Shown here in pieces: positions 39,728-52,044 of a stretch of 64,000 nt of DNA. The notes beneath the pieces were generated by a model, which was given only the letters and a program-made list of their open reading frames with translations, did no database searches and was not told the DNA's origin. Position numbers and translations under genes: made by a program. The stretch spans positions 2,294,001 through 2,358,000 of the forward strand of contig SRSI01000079.1 of NCBI GenBank assembly GCA_005656395.1. Reading direction: 5' to 3'. Position 1 is the first letter of the stretch. Each line of letters begins with the position of its first letter. The DNA comes from Strongyloides papillosus. Taxonomy: Eukaryota; Nematoda; Chromadorea; Rhabditida; Strongyloididae.

Positions 39728-42700
39728 TTAAGATTTAATCCAATTGAAGATTCTTTTGGAGGCAGAGATTGGTTGTTCATTTCCTCTTCGGAAATTTGAT
39801 CCACGTTCCAGAGTAAGTCTACTTCTTTCTAATGTTTCATCTTCTTCATCTTCCTTAAATATCAAATTTTGCGTTAACTCATCTTTTTCATCAATCAAAC
39901 TTTTTAACTCCTTCATTAATGAATCCATTTTAAGTTTATCCTTTTCCTGTTTATACTCTTCATATTCAGAGGAAACTTGAACGAGATCATTTTGAGTTTT
40001 TGTTATTTTGTTACTAACATCACGCAAATTTTCTAAAGCATTAAAATAGTCTTGTTCAAGTACTAACTTGTCTTTTTCTGTTGTGAATTCTAATATTTGT
40101 GTTATTAATGTGGACTCTTCTGAACTTCCCGGACATACATTAACCATCTTCTTACGCAGAGCCTTCTCTAAATACTCGATTTCATTTAATCGTTCCTGAA
40201 TTCGTTGTTGTTCTTGTGAAATTTTCTCAATATTATGAATATCTTTCTCCCATTTATTAACTAACTTTCTAGTAGGTGTATCAGTATTTGAATTTTGTCC
40301 TACATTATCATTACCCGATTTATATTGTGAAAAGAAGTTTGATGGAGCAATCTGTAAGAGGTAAAAATATTATATAAATATTAAATAGTTATGAAAAAAA
40401 AGATAGTAACAAAAGCAAAAAAAAAACTATGTACCGGTTGAATATTTGTTAAATTGGTAAAACTATTTTTCTTTAGATATTCTGATATATTTCCGGCTAA
40501 TTCTTGTCCTCTCATACTACCATAACGTTTAAATTTATCAAATTTATCCCAAACACCATAAGGATCACCTGATGTTGTATCAGTTAATGATGTTTGAGAA
40601 GAATAACGAGATTGTGATTGAGAACGGGGATAAGGCATATATACACTTTTAGACAAATTCTAAAGCAAGACAAAACACAATATAATAGAATTAATAAATA
40701 TATATATATTCTTTATCTTACCTCTATACTTCCTTGATTAGAAATTTTACGAGATGGACGTGAACAGGCAGGAATAATTGGAGTTTCAGCTAAAAAATAA
40801 ACAAATAAATAAATAAATATTACTCATAATAATATTAAAAAAAATATATAGAATTACTCTTACTTCTTGTTTTTTTACTTAATGACGGACTAGGATTGAT
40901 TTTTTTAAACTTGCGAAAAGAAATATCTCTTGAAGCTAACGCTATAAAAAAAACAAACACAACATTACAATACATAAAAGTACAAATAATGATAAACTTA
41001 CACAAAGTTCTTAAATCAGTAGTAGAACCACCTCCAATACTTCCATTTGTGGATCTTATACTGGCTGTTCTCTTTAAATTTCCCATATTATTTCCAGATA
41101 ATGAAGAATCATCTAAAGCATCATTAATTAACTTTTTAGCTTCTTCTTTTAATTTTTTTCTCCTTTCATTATCCATATCAATATCTCTAGCAGCTTTTTC
41201 AAGAAGTTGTTTGGCTTCCTCTCTCCTTATATCTGTTTTACTGTTGCTAATTTTGTGAAGCTTTAATTCATCTGCTAGACTTTCTTTTCTTTTTATTTTT
41301 TTATCTAAACCATTTTCACTACTCTCAGGAATACTTTTATAATCAATACTATCACCTTCTTCTCTTTCTCTTTTTAGTTTGGCAAATTCTTCTGTTATAT
41401 TTTTTTCGGTTTCTGTTAATTGAAGATAACTCGATATTCTATGGTCGCTTTCTCTTTTTTTATTATCTTTATCAGGTAAAGAAGAAGAGGATTCTATTTG
41501 CCCAGCATCTAAGAGTAAAGCTCTTCTTAAACTTTCTACGTATAACTTGACAGAGCTCTGATCTGGTAGTGTAGCCCATTCTCTTTCATCCATTGTTGGT
41601 GTAACTCCAAGTTTTTTTCCTGCCTCAAATGCTATAGAGCAATTTTTTGCCATTCCATCAATAGTATTTGTAAAGCATAATGAATTATATTGAGGAATAA
41701 GATCTGGACGATATTTATGAATAACAGCACACAATGCGAGTCCATTTTTCCATGACCGACAAAAGTCTGATATTCTAATACTTCTATATCCCTTTGTTAC
41801 ACGGATAGCCCAATTTGAGAGAGATTCATTCTCAAGATACTCTACAGAGCACTTTTTATTCTTATCATCACTCCTAAATGTTATATCATTACTCACACCC
41901 TTTTCATTGCTATTTAAATTGTTTATGTCATTTCTAATTTCCTCTAAAGTTTGTTTTTCTAAATCACCAATATTTTCACCCGTTATAGATGGATTTATAA
42001 AATCATTTTTTGTAATTTTATTATCTTCAATTTCTTTTTTTGTAACTTCTACATTTATTTTACTAGATTTAAGAACGTCCGTAGGATCAATATCATATTT
42101 TTTTTTATCATCGGGTATCTCAATTTTCTCAAATTCTCTATCTTCACTTACTCGTGCACTAGAATTAAAAGATAATAAACTTCCACGGTCACTTTCATCA
42201 TGTGAAGATATTTCATTTAACAATTCTCGTCGTATAATTAATTTTAATTGACCTCCCTCGATATGACTATTTCCAGATTTTAGTTTTAATGTAACTTCAT
42301 AATTTGAATTTACGAAATATTTTACATTTAAAGGACACACTGCTAATGTCTTCTTTTTTTTCTTTTCAGAAATCTGATAAGCTGTGATGTACCATTTTTT
42401 ATCAATATAATCATTATTTTTTTTGTCTTTATAAATAGTTGTGACAAATGTAATTGGATCAACTAGTGATTGAGGCCATGCTATAAGTCCCCTCGACAAA
42501 TCAATGAAACTAGGTTCGAGGATTCTTTTATTTGTGGTGTACCTTCTATTACCATGTTCCACAGCTATAATCACCTCAACACTTTCATCTTTAGACCATC
42601 TTTGAGTGTGTTGTAATAGGAGTTCCGTAGGTATGATAGTAAAACGAACTTGTGAGACATTATTTTTATCTCTTCTTATTTTTTTCATAACATTCATAGT

Positions 42701-42733
42701 TAGTGGATTAGTAGTAGAGAAAATTATATACAA
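39728..42733 (-). CDS. EHBP1: EH-domain-binding protein 1 (NT-C2, CH, bMERB)
   Basis: Five minus-strand exons, 42733-41002, 40941-40864, 40789-40722, 40659-40435 and 40351-39728, join in phase, giving up to 908 aa. The ATG at 42697 (MNVMKKIRR) is a plausible alternative start. The N-terminal NT-C2 domain (about 15-180) includes RWSKDESVEVIIAVEHGNRR and GLIAWPQSL. After an acidic linker comes a calponin-homology domain (SLSNWAIRVTKGYRSIRISD, then WKNGLALCAVIHKYRPDLI). A charged coiled coil follows. The last exon holds the bMERB domain (residues about 750-880, IEYLEKALRKKMVNV ... EKDKLVLEQDYFNALENLRDV), which binds Rab8/10-type GTPases. EHBP1 links Rab10 and EHD proteins to actin in endocytic recycling. 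It converges with the F-box gene. Confidence 0.9.
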
Positions 42734-44904
42734 AAAAAAATATATTTAATATGTATATACTAGTGTTTCAAAAAAAATGTGTAAAAGTTTAAGGAAACAC
42801 CAATAACATGAAATGTGTAAACCTAAAAATAAAATTAAAACAATAATTTGCCTATACAAATGTTTAGAATGATAAAATATTCTTATTTTAAATGTATATA
42901 CAGTTGATAATATAAAGTTATAACAACATTTTTTGGTGATAAAAATGATATAATGTCAATTTATTAAAAATTATTCATCTGTCGATAAAAGATAGTAAGT
43001 GATAGGAAAGTTGAAATGTTGTATATTTTACATATATCTCATTGTAAAAATGATTGAGTAAGATGTTAAAAAAAACCAGTTTTCATCTTAAATTATTATC
43101 AATTCATCTATAAGAAAAATTTTAATTGGTTATATTTACCACTAATATATTATTGACACTTCAAATTGGACATAATACTATAAAGATAATATTTATTTGT
43201 AAAAAAATAATATTTAAAAATTGTGTTTGTTTTAGCTAACAATAGACGTAAGATATAAAAGTAGACAATTTTCCAAAACTTTTTATCTGTTTTATACTTA
43301 GTCCATTGGATATTGTGTCCATTGGTAATGTGAGGAATAATCTTGGTGTTTGAACGCTTAAAGTATTTTTTTTATATTTGTATTATCATGCTAGAATCCT
43401 AAATGTTATTGATGTAAATAATCTATCCTTGAAATATTTATTTTAACATTATATTACCATACAACGGAAGAGGCATAAAAGTTTAAATTTGATCACAGAA
43501 ATATCATTGAAATCAATAAAACAAATATTTTTCTTTTACTTTTTGATCAAAGTTTTATTTCAAAAGTTATTTTTTTATTATAGTTATGATCATTTATAAT
43601 TGATTTGGCGCTCTCGCGTACATATATTTGTAGAGTATGTTGATGTCATTTATTACTCCTCCTTTAGTCATAGTATGATATATAAAAATTCAATACAGTG
43701 TCAATTTTATTTATTCACTTGTTCAAAAATACAATTATATTTTTCTACCATTATTAATTAAAAAGATAATTTACAAAAAAAAACAAAAGGGTTATTATTA
43801 AAGTTATTAAATATATTATTTTTTAACACACAAATATTACAGCTCTTATTTTGTCATACCCCAACGATTGAATTATTTTTTAGAAGAAAATGATGACGAC
43901 GAATTTTAAGGTGTGTGTGTGAATCATCTTTATTGAAAATATCGTTTTATTGTTTCATTTTAGTTATGTATTTGTCTATATATAAATTAAATGTAGTTAA
44001 GCCATTGTTGTTTGAAATATATTTATCATTTTGTGGTAATTATTTTGTAGAATAATAATTATAACTAAGAATCGTTATTTCTTTAGACAATTAGTGGTAT
44101 TTTGTTTGAAGATATCTTTCTAATAGATTGTTTTATGTATTAAGAAATAAGTTTTGTGAAAATAAACATATATTATTATTTTTATAGGGAACAATTCTGT
44201 AAATATATTATGTATATTTTCATGCAATTAGTTTTATTATTTTTAACAATTTTTAGGATGATATAGATATTTTTAAATAATATATCATATGATATTATAT
44301 AAAATGTGAACTTTAGTGGAAGTATGATGAGATGTTTGATAGTTAAAGTTAAAATTACTTAACTTGTAGACACTATCCTTTGACATTTATCCATATATAT
44401 ACATGTATATTCAACTATACTTTCTCATAACTTCTATCTTTTTTATATTTTTATCATTTAAATATGGGAAATCAATGAAGCTAAATGTGGAATATGTCTT
44501 TGTTACTCTAAAACACTATCTTCTTATTTGCTCTGTCTCTCCATCTCAATACACCATTTTGAAGTTCTATATATGTGCCATATATGCCTTCTTTTTTTAT
44601 AAATATTTTATAAACATATAGTCGTCGGTAGTTGAGTTTTATTTTTATTAGATGTATGCAAACATACCATCAAATGATTCTTTTTTTTTAACATTTTTCT
44701 TTAAATACAGACAAATAAGAAAGATTAATTTAAGATTCTTTACTCTCCTCTAAACAATATATTTTCAATAAGATATTTTTTTTATATTGACACTAAATAT
44801 AATTTAAAAAAGTTTTACTAATCCGTTTTGTTAAATATATTTTCCTTCCTCTTTTATTGTTTTATTTTTACTTTGTTATAGTTAGCTTTTGGAAAGTTTT
44901 AACA
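42734..44904. other. Intergenic region upstream of synaptobrevin and EHBP1
   Basis: About 2.2 kb between divergent genes EHBP1 and snb-1, the likely location of their promoters and perhaps neuronal enhancers. A 72-codon frame at 44403 has no initiation context, motif or conserved look. A GC patch GGCGCTCTCGCG lies near 43607. I see no RNA gene. Confidence 0.4.
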
Positions 44905-45292
44905 ATGGAGAATAATCTTGAAGCTGGAAATGGAGGTGCACCGGCAGCTGCTGCCGGAAGACCTTCAAATAAGAGACTTCAACAAACTCAAGCTCAAGTT
45001 GATGAAGTTGTTGGGATTATGAAGGTAATTTTATTTTAAGTTATTTATTAATTCTAACAATATAATATCTTTTAAGGTTAACGTTGAGAAGGTTCTCGAA
45101 CGTGATCAAAAACTTTCACAGTTAGATGACCGTGCTGACGCTCTCCAGGAAGGTGCTTCCCAATTTGAAAAATCTGCTGCAACACTGAAACGAAAATATT
45201 GGTGGAAGAATATTAAGATGATAATCATAATGTGCGCTATAGTTCTCCTTCTTATCATAGTTATTGTTCTTTGGGCAGGTGGAAATAAATAA
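44905..45292 (+). CDS. snb-1: Synaptobrevin (v-SNARE)
   Basis: Exons 44905-45024 and 45077-45292 join in phase 0 across a 52-nt intron, encoding 111 aa, nearly the length of C. elegans SNB-1. A Gly/Ala-rich N-terminus is followed by the R-SNARE motif (about 24-84), with [17 protein letters not shown], then [21 protein letters not shown]; the central arginine lies in the latter. WWKNIKM precedes a C-terminal membrane anchor. It drives synaptic vesicle fusion with syntaxin-1 and SNAP-25. The start at 44905 gives the expected N-terminus MENNLEAG; an in-frame upstream ATG adds only AT-rich leader. Syntaxin-18 follows on the same strand. Confidence 0.96.
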
Positions 45293-45706
45293 ATGAAGAA
45301 ATTTGTTTTACTTTTAAAAGATCATAAAGTACAACTTTTTAAAATTTTTCAGAATGGATATATTTGTAACAAACAATCTAAGTAATTTTTTTTATTTTAT
45401 AATGGAAAAGACTAATTTTACATTGTATTTATTCTATTTTGAATTTAAAGTTAGCTTGTCTTTGTACATTAACACGTTATGTCTGTTCCAATTTTTGAAA
45501 ATCAATTTTCTTCATTATAAATTCCAAAAAAAATAAACTAATCATCTATTCTTCTTTTATTTTTTATTATATAAATTATTATTATATTTTTAAAAGTGTT
45601 TCTATCACGATGTATTGTCTTTTTTATCTTATTTTTACTTTATCATACATTATTTGGTATTATTTTTTTTGGTGACTGCTATTGTTGTTTTTCAGAGAGA
45701 GGGAAA
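45293..45706. other. snb-1 to STX18 intergenic region
   Basis: 414 bp of AT-rich DNA. It contains the 3' UTR of snb-1 and, near its end, TTTTTCAG at 45688-45695, an acceptor-like site 11 bases before the STX18 ATG. A 60-codon frame at 45354 looks like chance. Confidence 0.5.
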
Positions 45707-46759
45707 ATGACTTACAATCCTATTGTAATTCCAGTTACTGATAATACGCATTTATTTAAAGCCCGAATGAAAATGATATGTGCAAAAGACAAGGAAGATT
45801 CAGAGAAAGAGAAGAAAGAAAAAAAGAATTATCATAAAAGTAATAAATTGCCGTTATATATAAATGAAGCCAAAGAAATATTGAAACATATAACTTTATT
45901 AAAAACTCTCGCACTAAATAATCAGTATAGTTATATAGCTTCGAGTGGCTTTTACTTCCCCGTTTCTGGTAAGGATTCCGTAAAAATGACATTTAATGAG
46001 AAACAAAGAAAAAAACTTGATAACGACAGTGATGGTGGATTGGAAGATTGCCAGAAGTTAGTTGAAAATTTTGGTAAACAAATCAATGCTGATAATTTTT
46101 TAAAATCTAATGAGAAGGAGATGATGGAGAATATTTTTGTTTCCATGGATTCTTATCTTAATACTGTTAGGGGGAATATAATGGAAATGAGAGAGAAGTA
46201 TAATGAAAAAGCAAAAAGAGCTAGATTTTTAGGATGTTATTCGAATTTTGTCAAAATGGATCAGGAAGGATATAGGAAAGCTTTCAGAGATATTGACGAG
46301 AAATATTCTAAGAATATGAGTAATCCAGTAATTTTGGATGATGGTATTCGCTTTCGAAAGACAATAAAGGAAAATAAAACTTCAAAAACTAATTATTATT
46401 TGGATGAGGATGATAATATCGATGAGGAAGGAAGTCCGGAAGTTACGCAACAACTCTTGAAAGAAAATGAAAAATTTTACCAGAAGTTAACCAACAAAAA
46501 TGAAGAAATTGAGGTTTTGTCAAGACAATTTGCTGAAATTGAGAAACTTCAACATACATTTTTAGAGAAAGCTTTGGAGCAAGAAAAAAATATTGAAGTT
46601 ATTCACGAAAAAGTAGAATTAACAGAGGTGAATCTAAAAATAGCAAATAATTTTATTAAAAATGCCTTGGAAAATACGGCTACAAAACGTGTGATATATA
46701 TGTTTTGTATTATCGTTCTAACATTATCTCTTCTATTTTTAGATTGGTTTAATCCATAA
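45707..46759 (+). CDS. STX18: Syntaxin-18, ER Qa-SNARE
   Basis: A single exon of 350 aa from the ATG at 45707, which follows the trans-splice-like acceptor TTTTTCAG. Upstream in-frame codons are hydrophobic leader and are unlikely to be used. The N-terminal helical part matches the syntaxin-18 N domain (TDNTHLFKARMKMICAK). The SNARE region is near residues 265-325 (FAEIEKLQHTFLEKALEQEKNIE). The C-terminal anchor ends LLFLDWFNP, very like the LLFLDWY end of human STX18. It serves in Golgi-to-ER retrograde fusion with USE1, SEC20 and SEC22. CCDC25 starts 214 bp downstream on the same strand. Confidence 0.93.
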   Translation: MTYNPIVIPVTDNTHLFKARMKMICAKDKEDSEKEKKEKKNYHKSNKLPLYINEAKEILKHITLLKTLALNNQYSYIASSGFYFPVSGKDSVKMTFNEKQRKKLDNDSDGGLEDCQKLVENFGKQINADNFLKSNEKEMMENIFVSMDSYLNTVRGNIMEMREKYNEKAKRARFLGCYSNFVKMDQEGYRKAFRDIDEKYSKNMSNPVILDDGIRFRKTIKENKTSKTNYYLDEDDNIDEEGSPEVTQQLLKENEKFYQKLTNKNEEIEVLSRQFAEIEKLQHTFLEKALEQEKNIEVIHEKVELTEVNLKIANNFIKNALENTATKRVIYMFCIIVLTLSLLFLDWFNP

Positions 46760-46823
46760 TAATTTATTTTTACTCAAAGAAATAATTTAATAAAAATTAT
46801 AATAATTATTTTATTTTTAATTA

Positions 46824-46895
46824 ATGCCTCGCCTTCATTTTTTTTACTACTTTATACAAAAAAAGAGATAAGTGAAGGCGCGGTCTGAGACCATG
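46824..46895. repeat. Short GC-rich inverted repeat (hairpin) between STX18 and CCDC25
   Basis: CGCCTTCA and TGAAGGCG form perfect 8-bp arms around a loop of about 35 bases of T- and A-rich DNA, followed by the palindrome GGTCTGAGACC. Read on the minus strand, its end (GGTCTCAGACCGCGCCTTC) resembles the hairpin head of repeat copies A and C. It may be a small related element. Confidence 0.5.
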
Positions 46896-46973
46896 TAACA
46901 GTTAGTTTAATATTTTATTAAAAGTTGTTCTTTTTATTAATTTTTTTTAACGGAAAAAGTCTATATTTAAAAT

Positions 46974-47649
46974 ATGGTCCGTTATTTTACTTCAACAGCA
47001 ACAAATCCACCATCCTTGCTGTATGTTGGACGTGACAAAGAAGAAAATGAACTTTTAATTAGGTAAAGTTGTTCTTTATTAAGATAATTATAAATTACAA
47101 TATTTTTTTTATAGATGGGGTTGGCCTGAAGATGTTTGGTTTCATGTTGACAAATTATCTTCTGCCCACGTTTATGTAAGGTTAAAGGAAGGTCAAACAA
47201 TGGATGACATGCCACAAGAATTGATTGAAGATTGTGCCGCACTGGTGAAAGCCAATTCAATTCAAGGGTGTAAGATGTCTTCTGTTGATGTTGTTTATAC
47301 GCCATGGTCTAACTTGAAGAAAACTGGTGATATGGTAACGGGACAAGTTGGATTTTATAGTGATAAACAAGTAAGGAGATGCAAGGCTGAAAAAAGGAAT
47401 GATATCGTTAATAGATTAAATAAAACAGAAGTAGTTGAGGAGAACGTTGATTTTAAAGCTCAAAGGGAGGAAAGAGATGCAAAAGAGAGGCAGGCAAAGA
47501 AAAAACTTGAAAGAGAAAGGAAAATACGTGAGGAGGAAGAAAGGAAACGAAAAGAGAAAGAAAAGGAACTTCGAAGTTATGAGAACGTTTTTGTTGATGA
47601 TAAAATGAATACTAATAAAGATGGTTACGATTCAGATGATTTTATGTAA
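46974..47649 (+). CDS. CCDC25: CCDC25 (NFACT-R domain protein)
   Basis: Exons 46974-47062 and 47115-47649 join in phase across a 52-nt intron, giving 207 aa (human 208). The N-terminal NFACT-R domain reads MVRYFTS ... WGWPEDVWFHVDKLSSAHVYV and ANSIQGCKM, then VVYTPWSNLKKT, almost residue for residue as in the human protein. A long charged coiled coil follows, ending in DGYDSDDFM, which matches the human DGNDSDEFM tail. Human CCDC25 has been described as a sensor of extracellular DNA traps at the plasma membrane. The ancestral role of this small NFACT-R protein is less clear, so function in a nematode is left open. Confidence 0.95.
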
Positions 47650-47704
47650 CTTTTTTTATTTAAAATATTGACAATAAATGGTTATAAAAATGAATTATTT
47701 TTAT

Positions 47705-48321
47705 TTAGTGAGTGAGACCTTCATAAAGAGATAATGCATGTACAATACTGGGATCTGCTTTAGCACCTTCTTTAAACTCATCCAGTGTCAATTGTGCATC
47801 ACCATTTTTATCCATCATCTTAAAAATTCTATCAACTCTTTTTTCAGGGGTGTTTTCTTCCTCTGGTAACTCAACAGTATCACCAACCATTTTATAGATT
47901 GAACTTACAATTGATAACATTTCGTGTCTTGCTATAAAGCCATCATTATCCAAGTCATATAGTCTAAAAGCCCATTGAAGTTTTTCATCTAAGTTACCAC
48001 GCGATGTGATAGAAAGTGCTCTAATAAATTCATGAAATTCTATTGCTCCATCTTTGTTCTCATCAAATACTTTAAAAACAAATGACGCAAAATCTGAAGG
48101 ATCTCCTTGTGGAAAAAATTGTTTATATATCTTTTGAAATCCTGCCTCAGTAAGCATACCATTAGGACAATCCCTCACAAATCCTTTATACCATTGTTTG
48201 ATTTCTTTTTCAGTAACTTAAAATTTTATTTAAAAAGTAATATAAATCAAAGCTTACAGTAGGTTTGTTTTGCTAAATTTTTAACTTGTTCAGATTTTAA
48301 TTTTGAATTAGGTTTTCCCAT
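47705..48321 (-). CDS. NCS1: Neuronal calcium sensor 1
   Basis: Minus-strand exons 48321-48258 and 48216-47705 join in phase across a 41-nt intron, giving 191 aa. The start MGKPNSKLK has Gly2 for N-myristoylation. EF-hand 1 is degenerate, as in all NCS proteins. Functional loops are [26 protein letters not shown] and [13 protein letters not shown]. The C-terminus ends [13 protein letters not shown]-1 is a membrane-associated calcium sensor that modulates transmitter release, channels and PI4-kinase, and in C. elegans affects thermotaxis learning. It converges with CCDC25, with only 55 bp between stops. Confidence 0.96.
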
Positions 48322-51295
48322 TTCTTCAGTAAATTTGAAACAATAGACAATAGGAAGTAAAAAATTTAAATGAGTATATTAAATACTTAAAAGAATGTAC
48401 TTTTAAAATATTATAATGTTGTAATATAGTAATGGTGATGAAAAAGATTAGCCTAGAATAATAGTAATAAGCTAGATAAAAACTTCAATAAAAGTACAAT
48501 TTAAAAATTAATATATATATTTGGTGTTGTCTATTTAAATAATAAGAAGATGCCATCTGACAATAATTGAAAGAAATATAGTCAAAAATGACTGTGCGCC
48601 ATTGGTGAGGCTGTTAATTTATATCTTGTGTTATAAATGATAAGTTTAATGGGGTACAACATGTGTTAAAAAGTTAGAAATGATAAGAAGAAAATAACGG
48701 TGTTGTTGTATTAAACATATATATAAATATATATATATATATATTTATATAATGTGTAACTAATATATGATAATGTTTAACTTTAACATTAACTAATTTT
48801 TTATATAAAAATTTGTTTTTAAGAGAAAAAATAATTTGATATTTAATTTTTGTGGAAAATAAATAGAAGAGAAATTCAAGTCTCCATGGATTTGACGATT
48901 TTTTTACTACAAATAATCAAATTTATTATATTTGTAGCTTTTATAAATTGATAATTCTAAATGTCATTATAATACATTTATAAACCAATAATTTATAGCT
49001 AAATTAATTAGATAATTATAAAAATGTTTTATTGTTCTAAAATAAATGTACTATTATTTAATGGTAAAAAATTAACAAGGTAACAATGGATATAATCTTT
49101 TACTTTTTTATACAATTTTATAGGAAGAAAAGGAAATTTCAATAAATAATAAGGGAAGCATAATATTTGGTAAAAAATTTACTGTAAAATAAAATGACAT
49201 TCTTGAAATATGTTTATGATTATATAAAGGCATGCCATAATTACACTTACATGGTAAAATATTAAATTATAATTTTGAAGAGACATCTTGTGCTTCAGAT
49301 TTATAAAAATTAAAACAATAGATATGATATTGAAAAATAAATTTAATATTAATGATAATGATATTTAAAGAGAGCAAACATGTTTTATACTATAGTATAT
49401 AAAATATATATGAATTTAAATGCTTTTCATTATCAAAAATTTATCCTATGTATGACTAAGGAAATGGAATCAGCATAATAAATATGCAAACTCCCTCCTT
49501 TTCCATTAACACCTAGGTGTTAAACTTTTTAACTAACTATGATAAGAGGAAAATTCAAAAAATTATAGAAAATATATTAATGATGTTTTAATGCTCAGAT
49601 ATATAGATATATATACTACCACTAATTATGTAAAACATTATATAACACGTCTAAATATATTTTAAATAAATAAGTACTATTTATTTTTTTTATTATATTA
49701 AATATATTATTAGTAGAAAAAATTTTGGAAATTAATATCTAAGATATTTTGTTGCGTATTACATAAACATTTACACTATTTTTTTATTCCAAATTATTTA
49801 TATATCAAAGTGTAAAAGAATTATTTTTTTATCTTCTAGATGCATTGAAAACTTCCTCTAAGAAATAATCAAAATAGGTAAAAAAAATGTACTGTAAAGT
49901 GCAAAAATATGGTAATTGTAATAATAAAATAACGAAAAAAAAAGATGACATTTGGAAAAACAATAAATAACATGAAAATAAAAAAAGATGTGCTTTTGTT
50001 ATAAAAATTTTTGATAAGTAAACATACAAAAAGTTTTTACTTTTGTGTTACTATCAAAGATACAAAATATAGATATAAATAAAAAATAATTCTTTAATCT
50101 CAACAACTATAAATAAAATGGCATATCACATGGTTATATAAGCAAAAAACATTATCAATCTTTTATGCTACAATACTCACAATAAATATTATAAGAGTAT
50201 AACTTAACTTTTAGTTCTTTCAAATATTTATCATATTTTTAAATATTCAGAGCTATACTTTTTAAAGAATATACTATATAAAAGAGTTAAACGATATGAA
50301 TAATAAAAATTATTAATAAAATGACAATATAATATTTTACTAATTTATTATACAGATATGGTAAAGTAAAAGTTGTATTTTAAGATTGAGAAAATAAAAA
50401 CAAAATAATGAAGTATCAAATATTAAAACTAATACAAAAAAACTTTTTAACAACATTATTTCACTATCTTACTTTAAATCCATCTCTTTCTAACAATTAA
50501 TAAGACATATCTCATTTGAAACAAGAAAAATAATTAAATTTTATAAAACTATTTCTTTTCTAGATACTTCTCAAAAATTTCTACTTTTTATTTTTATTAA
50601 ATGAAATATATATCTTTTATATGTATATTTAAAAGATATATAATATTTTCTTTAAAAATTTTTTAACCCCCTTATTTAAGATGAATAATGAATATTCATA
50701 TTTATGTAAATGGGTAAGTTATAATTTTGAAACTCAACTCTATCATAGTTAATGTAGAAATTGTTATATCTTCAAGTATTGTTACCATGGAATTTGAAGA
50801 GTATTATTAAGACAAGTTTAATGTTATTAAAATAATCTTTACACACTTACAGTAGACTTATTTATAAAAAAAATTATGAAAGATAATTTATGTAAATATG
50901 GTATTCAAAAGAGTTTCCAAAAAACAGATTAATTTCTTATTTATTAAAAAAATATTATTTTGCATCTCACTATTTTGTATTTCTTAAAAAAAATTAATAA
51001 AATTCTTTCTTTAAAGACATTTTAAATTATTTTTCATTATGAATAGGAAAATTTATGTCCCACACATATTTTGAACTCCAACTGTTTAAAATTAACAGGG
51101 TCCATGTCTATAAATTTTAATTTTTTACTCCCTTTTCTTCATATTTTTCTTAGTGAATGTCAAGATTTTTGAAAGATATACACAAAAATGTTTGGGGGTG
51201 GAAATAACTACTGCGAATAAACATTTTACCAATAACTAGGAAAATGTTTTTATGATATTTTAAGAATTATTTTACTATTGTTACCTGTTACTAGG
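48322..51295. other. AT-rich intergenic region upstream of NCS1
   Basis: About 3 kb between divergent NCS1 and the RBM17-like gene. It includes an (AT)n palindrome at 48717-48756. No coding frame is convincing; a minus-strand frame at 49829-50029 is hydrophobic by composition only. Probably holds the NCS1 promoter. Confidence 0.4.
48717..48756. repeat. AT dinucleotide palindrome
   Basis: TATATAAATATA...TATATTTATATA around a central AT run, a perfect or near-perfect inverted repeat about 400 bases upstream of the NCS1 start codon. It is a microsatellite likely to vary in length. Confidence 0.7.
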
Positions 51296-52044
51296 ATGAA
51301 TAAATTGTATGATGATAGTGATACTGATGATGACAAGAAACCAGAAGAACCACCAGCTATTAAAGAAGATATTAAAGAATCAGTGACATCAAAACAATCA
51401 AGATTTATTCCCCAACAAGTTAATTCAGCAATAAAAAGGGTAAGATTTTGGAGAGAAAATGTATACAAAATACGATTTACTATTTATAGGCTCCACCACC
51501 AAAAAAAAGCCATATTCCCACTAAAATAAGTAAATCCCAAATCTTTAAAACTGAACAACCAAATGGAGATTTTATTGAGAAAAATAAAGAAATCCGAGCT
51601 AAAGTTCGAGAACTTATTAAAAGTAATAATTTATCAGATGCAATTGGTGCACCCGAGGAACGAATAACGTATTTTATGGGTAGAAAAATTATTAATGAAT
51701 ACGATCCATTCAATTGGAATAGATATGAAGATGTGGTAAGATTAAAGGCCCAAGAAAAGTTGGCTGAAATTGAAAAGGCCCAAACGTCTGTTCCTGAAGC
51801 TAAAACAACAGTTACAATAAAGAATGTCTCTGAGGTAATGAAATCAGATGAGGTGAGTGAAGAACCAGAATCTATAATTAAACCATCAAAACCAAAAATG
51901 GGTTCTTTTGATGTTGCTCTTCGATATATACAAAATAAAGGTCATGTTTCTGGAACTGGTTTAGGTAAATATAATCAAGGGACAACGGAAAGTGTCGAAA
52001 TTGTAAAATCGCTCGATGGAACTAATATTTTAAAACGAAATTAA
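51296..52044 (+). CDS. RBM17/SPF45-like G-patch protein lacking the RRM-like domain
   Basis: Exons 51296-51439 and 51490-52044 join in phase 0 across a 50-nt intron, giving 232 aa. The start follows a trans-splice-like TTACTAG by one base. The N-terminus is acidic. A segment NEYDPFNWNRYEDVVRLKAQ resembles the EYDPMFPNDYEKVVKRQ block of human RBM17. The C-terminus is a G-patch-like motif (VALRYIQNKGHVSGTGLGKYNQG) aligning with that of RBM17. The C-terminal UHM/RRM domain is absent and the stop at 52044 is clean, with no downstream exon visible. RBM17 acts in 3' splice-site choice. Whether this shorter form is the orthologue or a diverged paralogue is unclear. Confidence 0.6.

Noticed and set aside
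44403..44621. 72-codon hydrophobic open frame
   Set aside because: The hydrophobic composition follows from AT-rich DNA. There is no promoter or splice context and no motif, and it lies in the promoter-like gap before snb-1.
46880..46895. lin-4/mir-125-like sequence (CTGAGACC)
   Set aside because: Only a short core matches, and it belongs to a palindrome with no microRNA-style hairpin around the expected mature sequence.
49829..50029. 66-codon minus-strand frame rich in Phe and Leu
   Set aside because: Residue mix is what T-rich DNA encodes by chance. No second exon or conserved feature.
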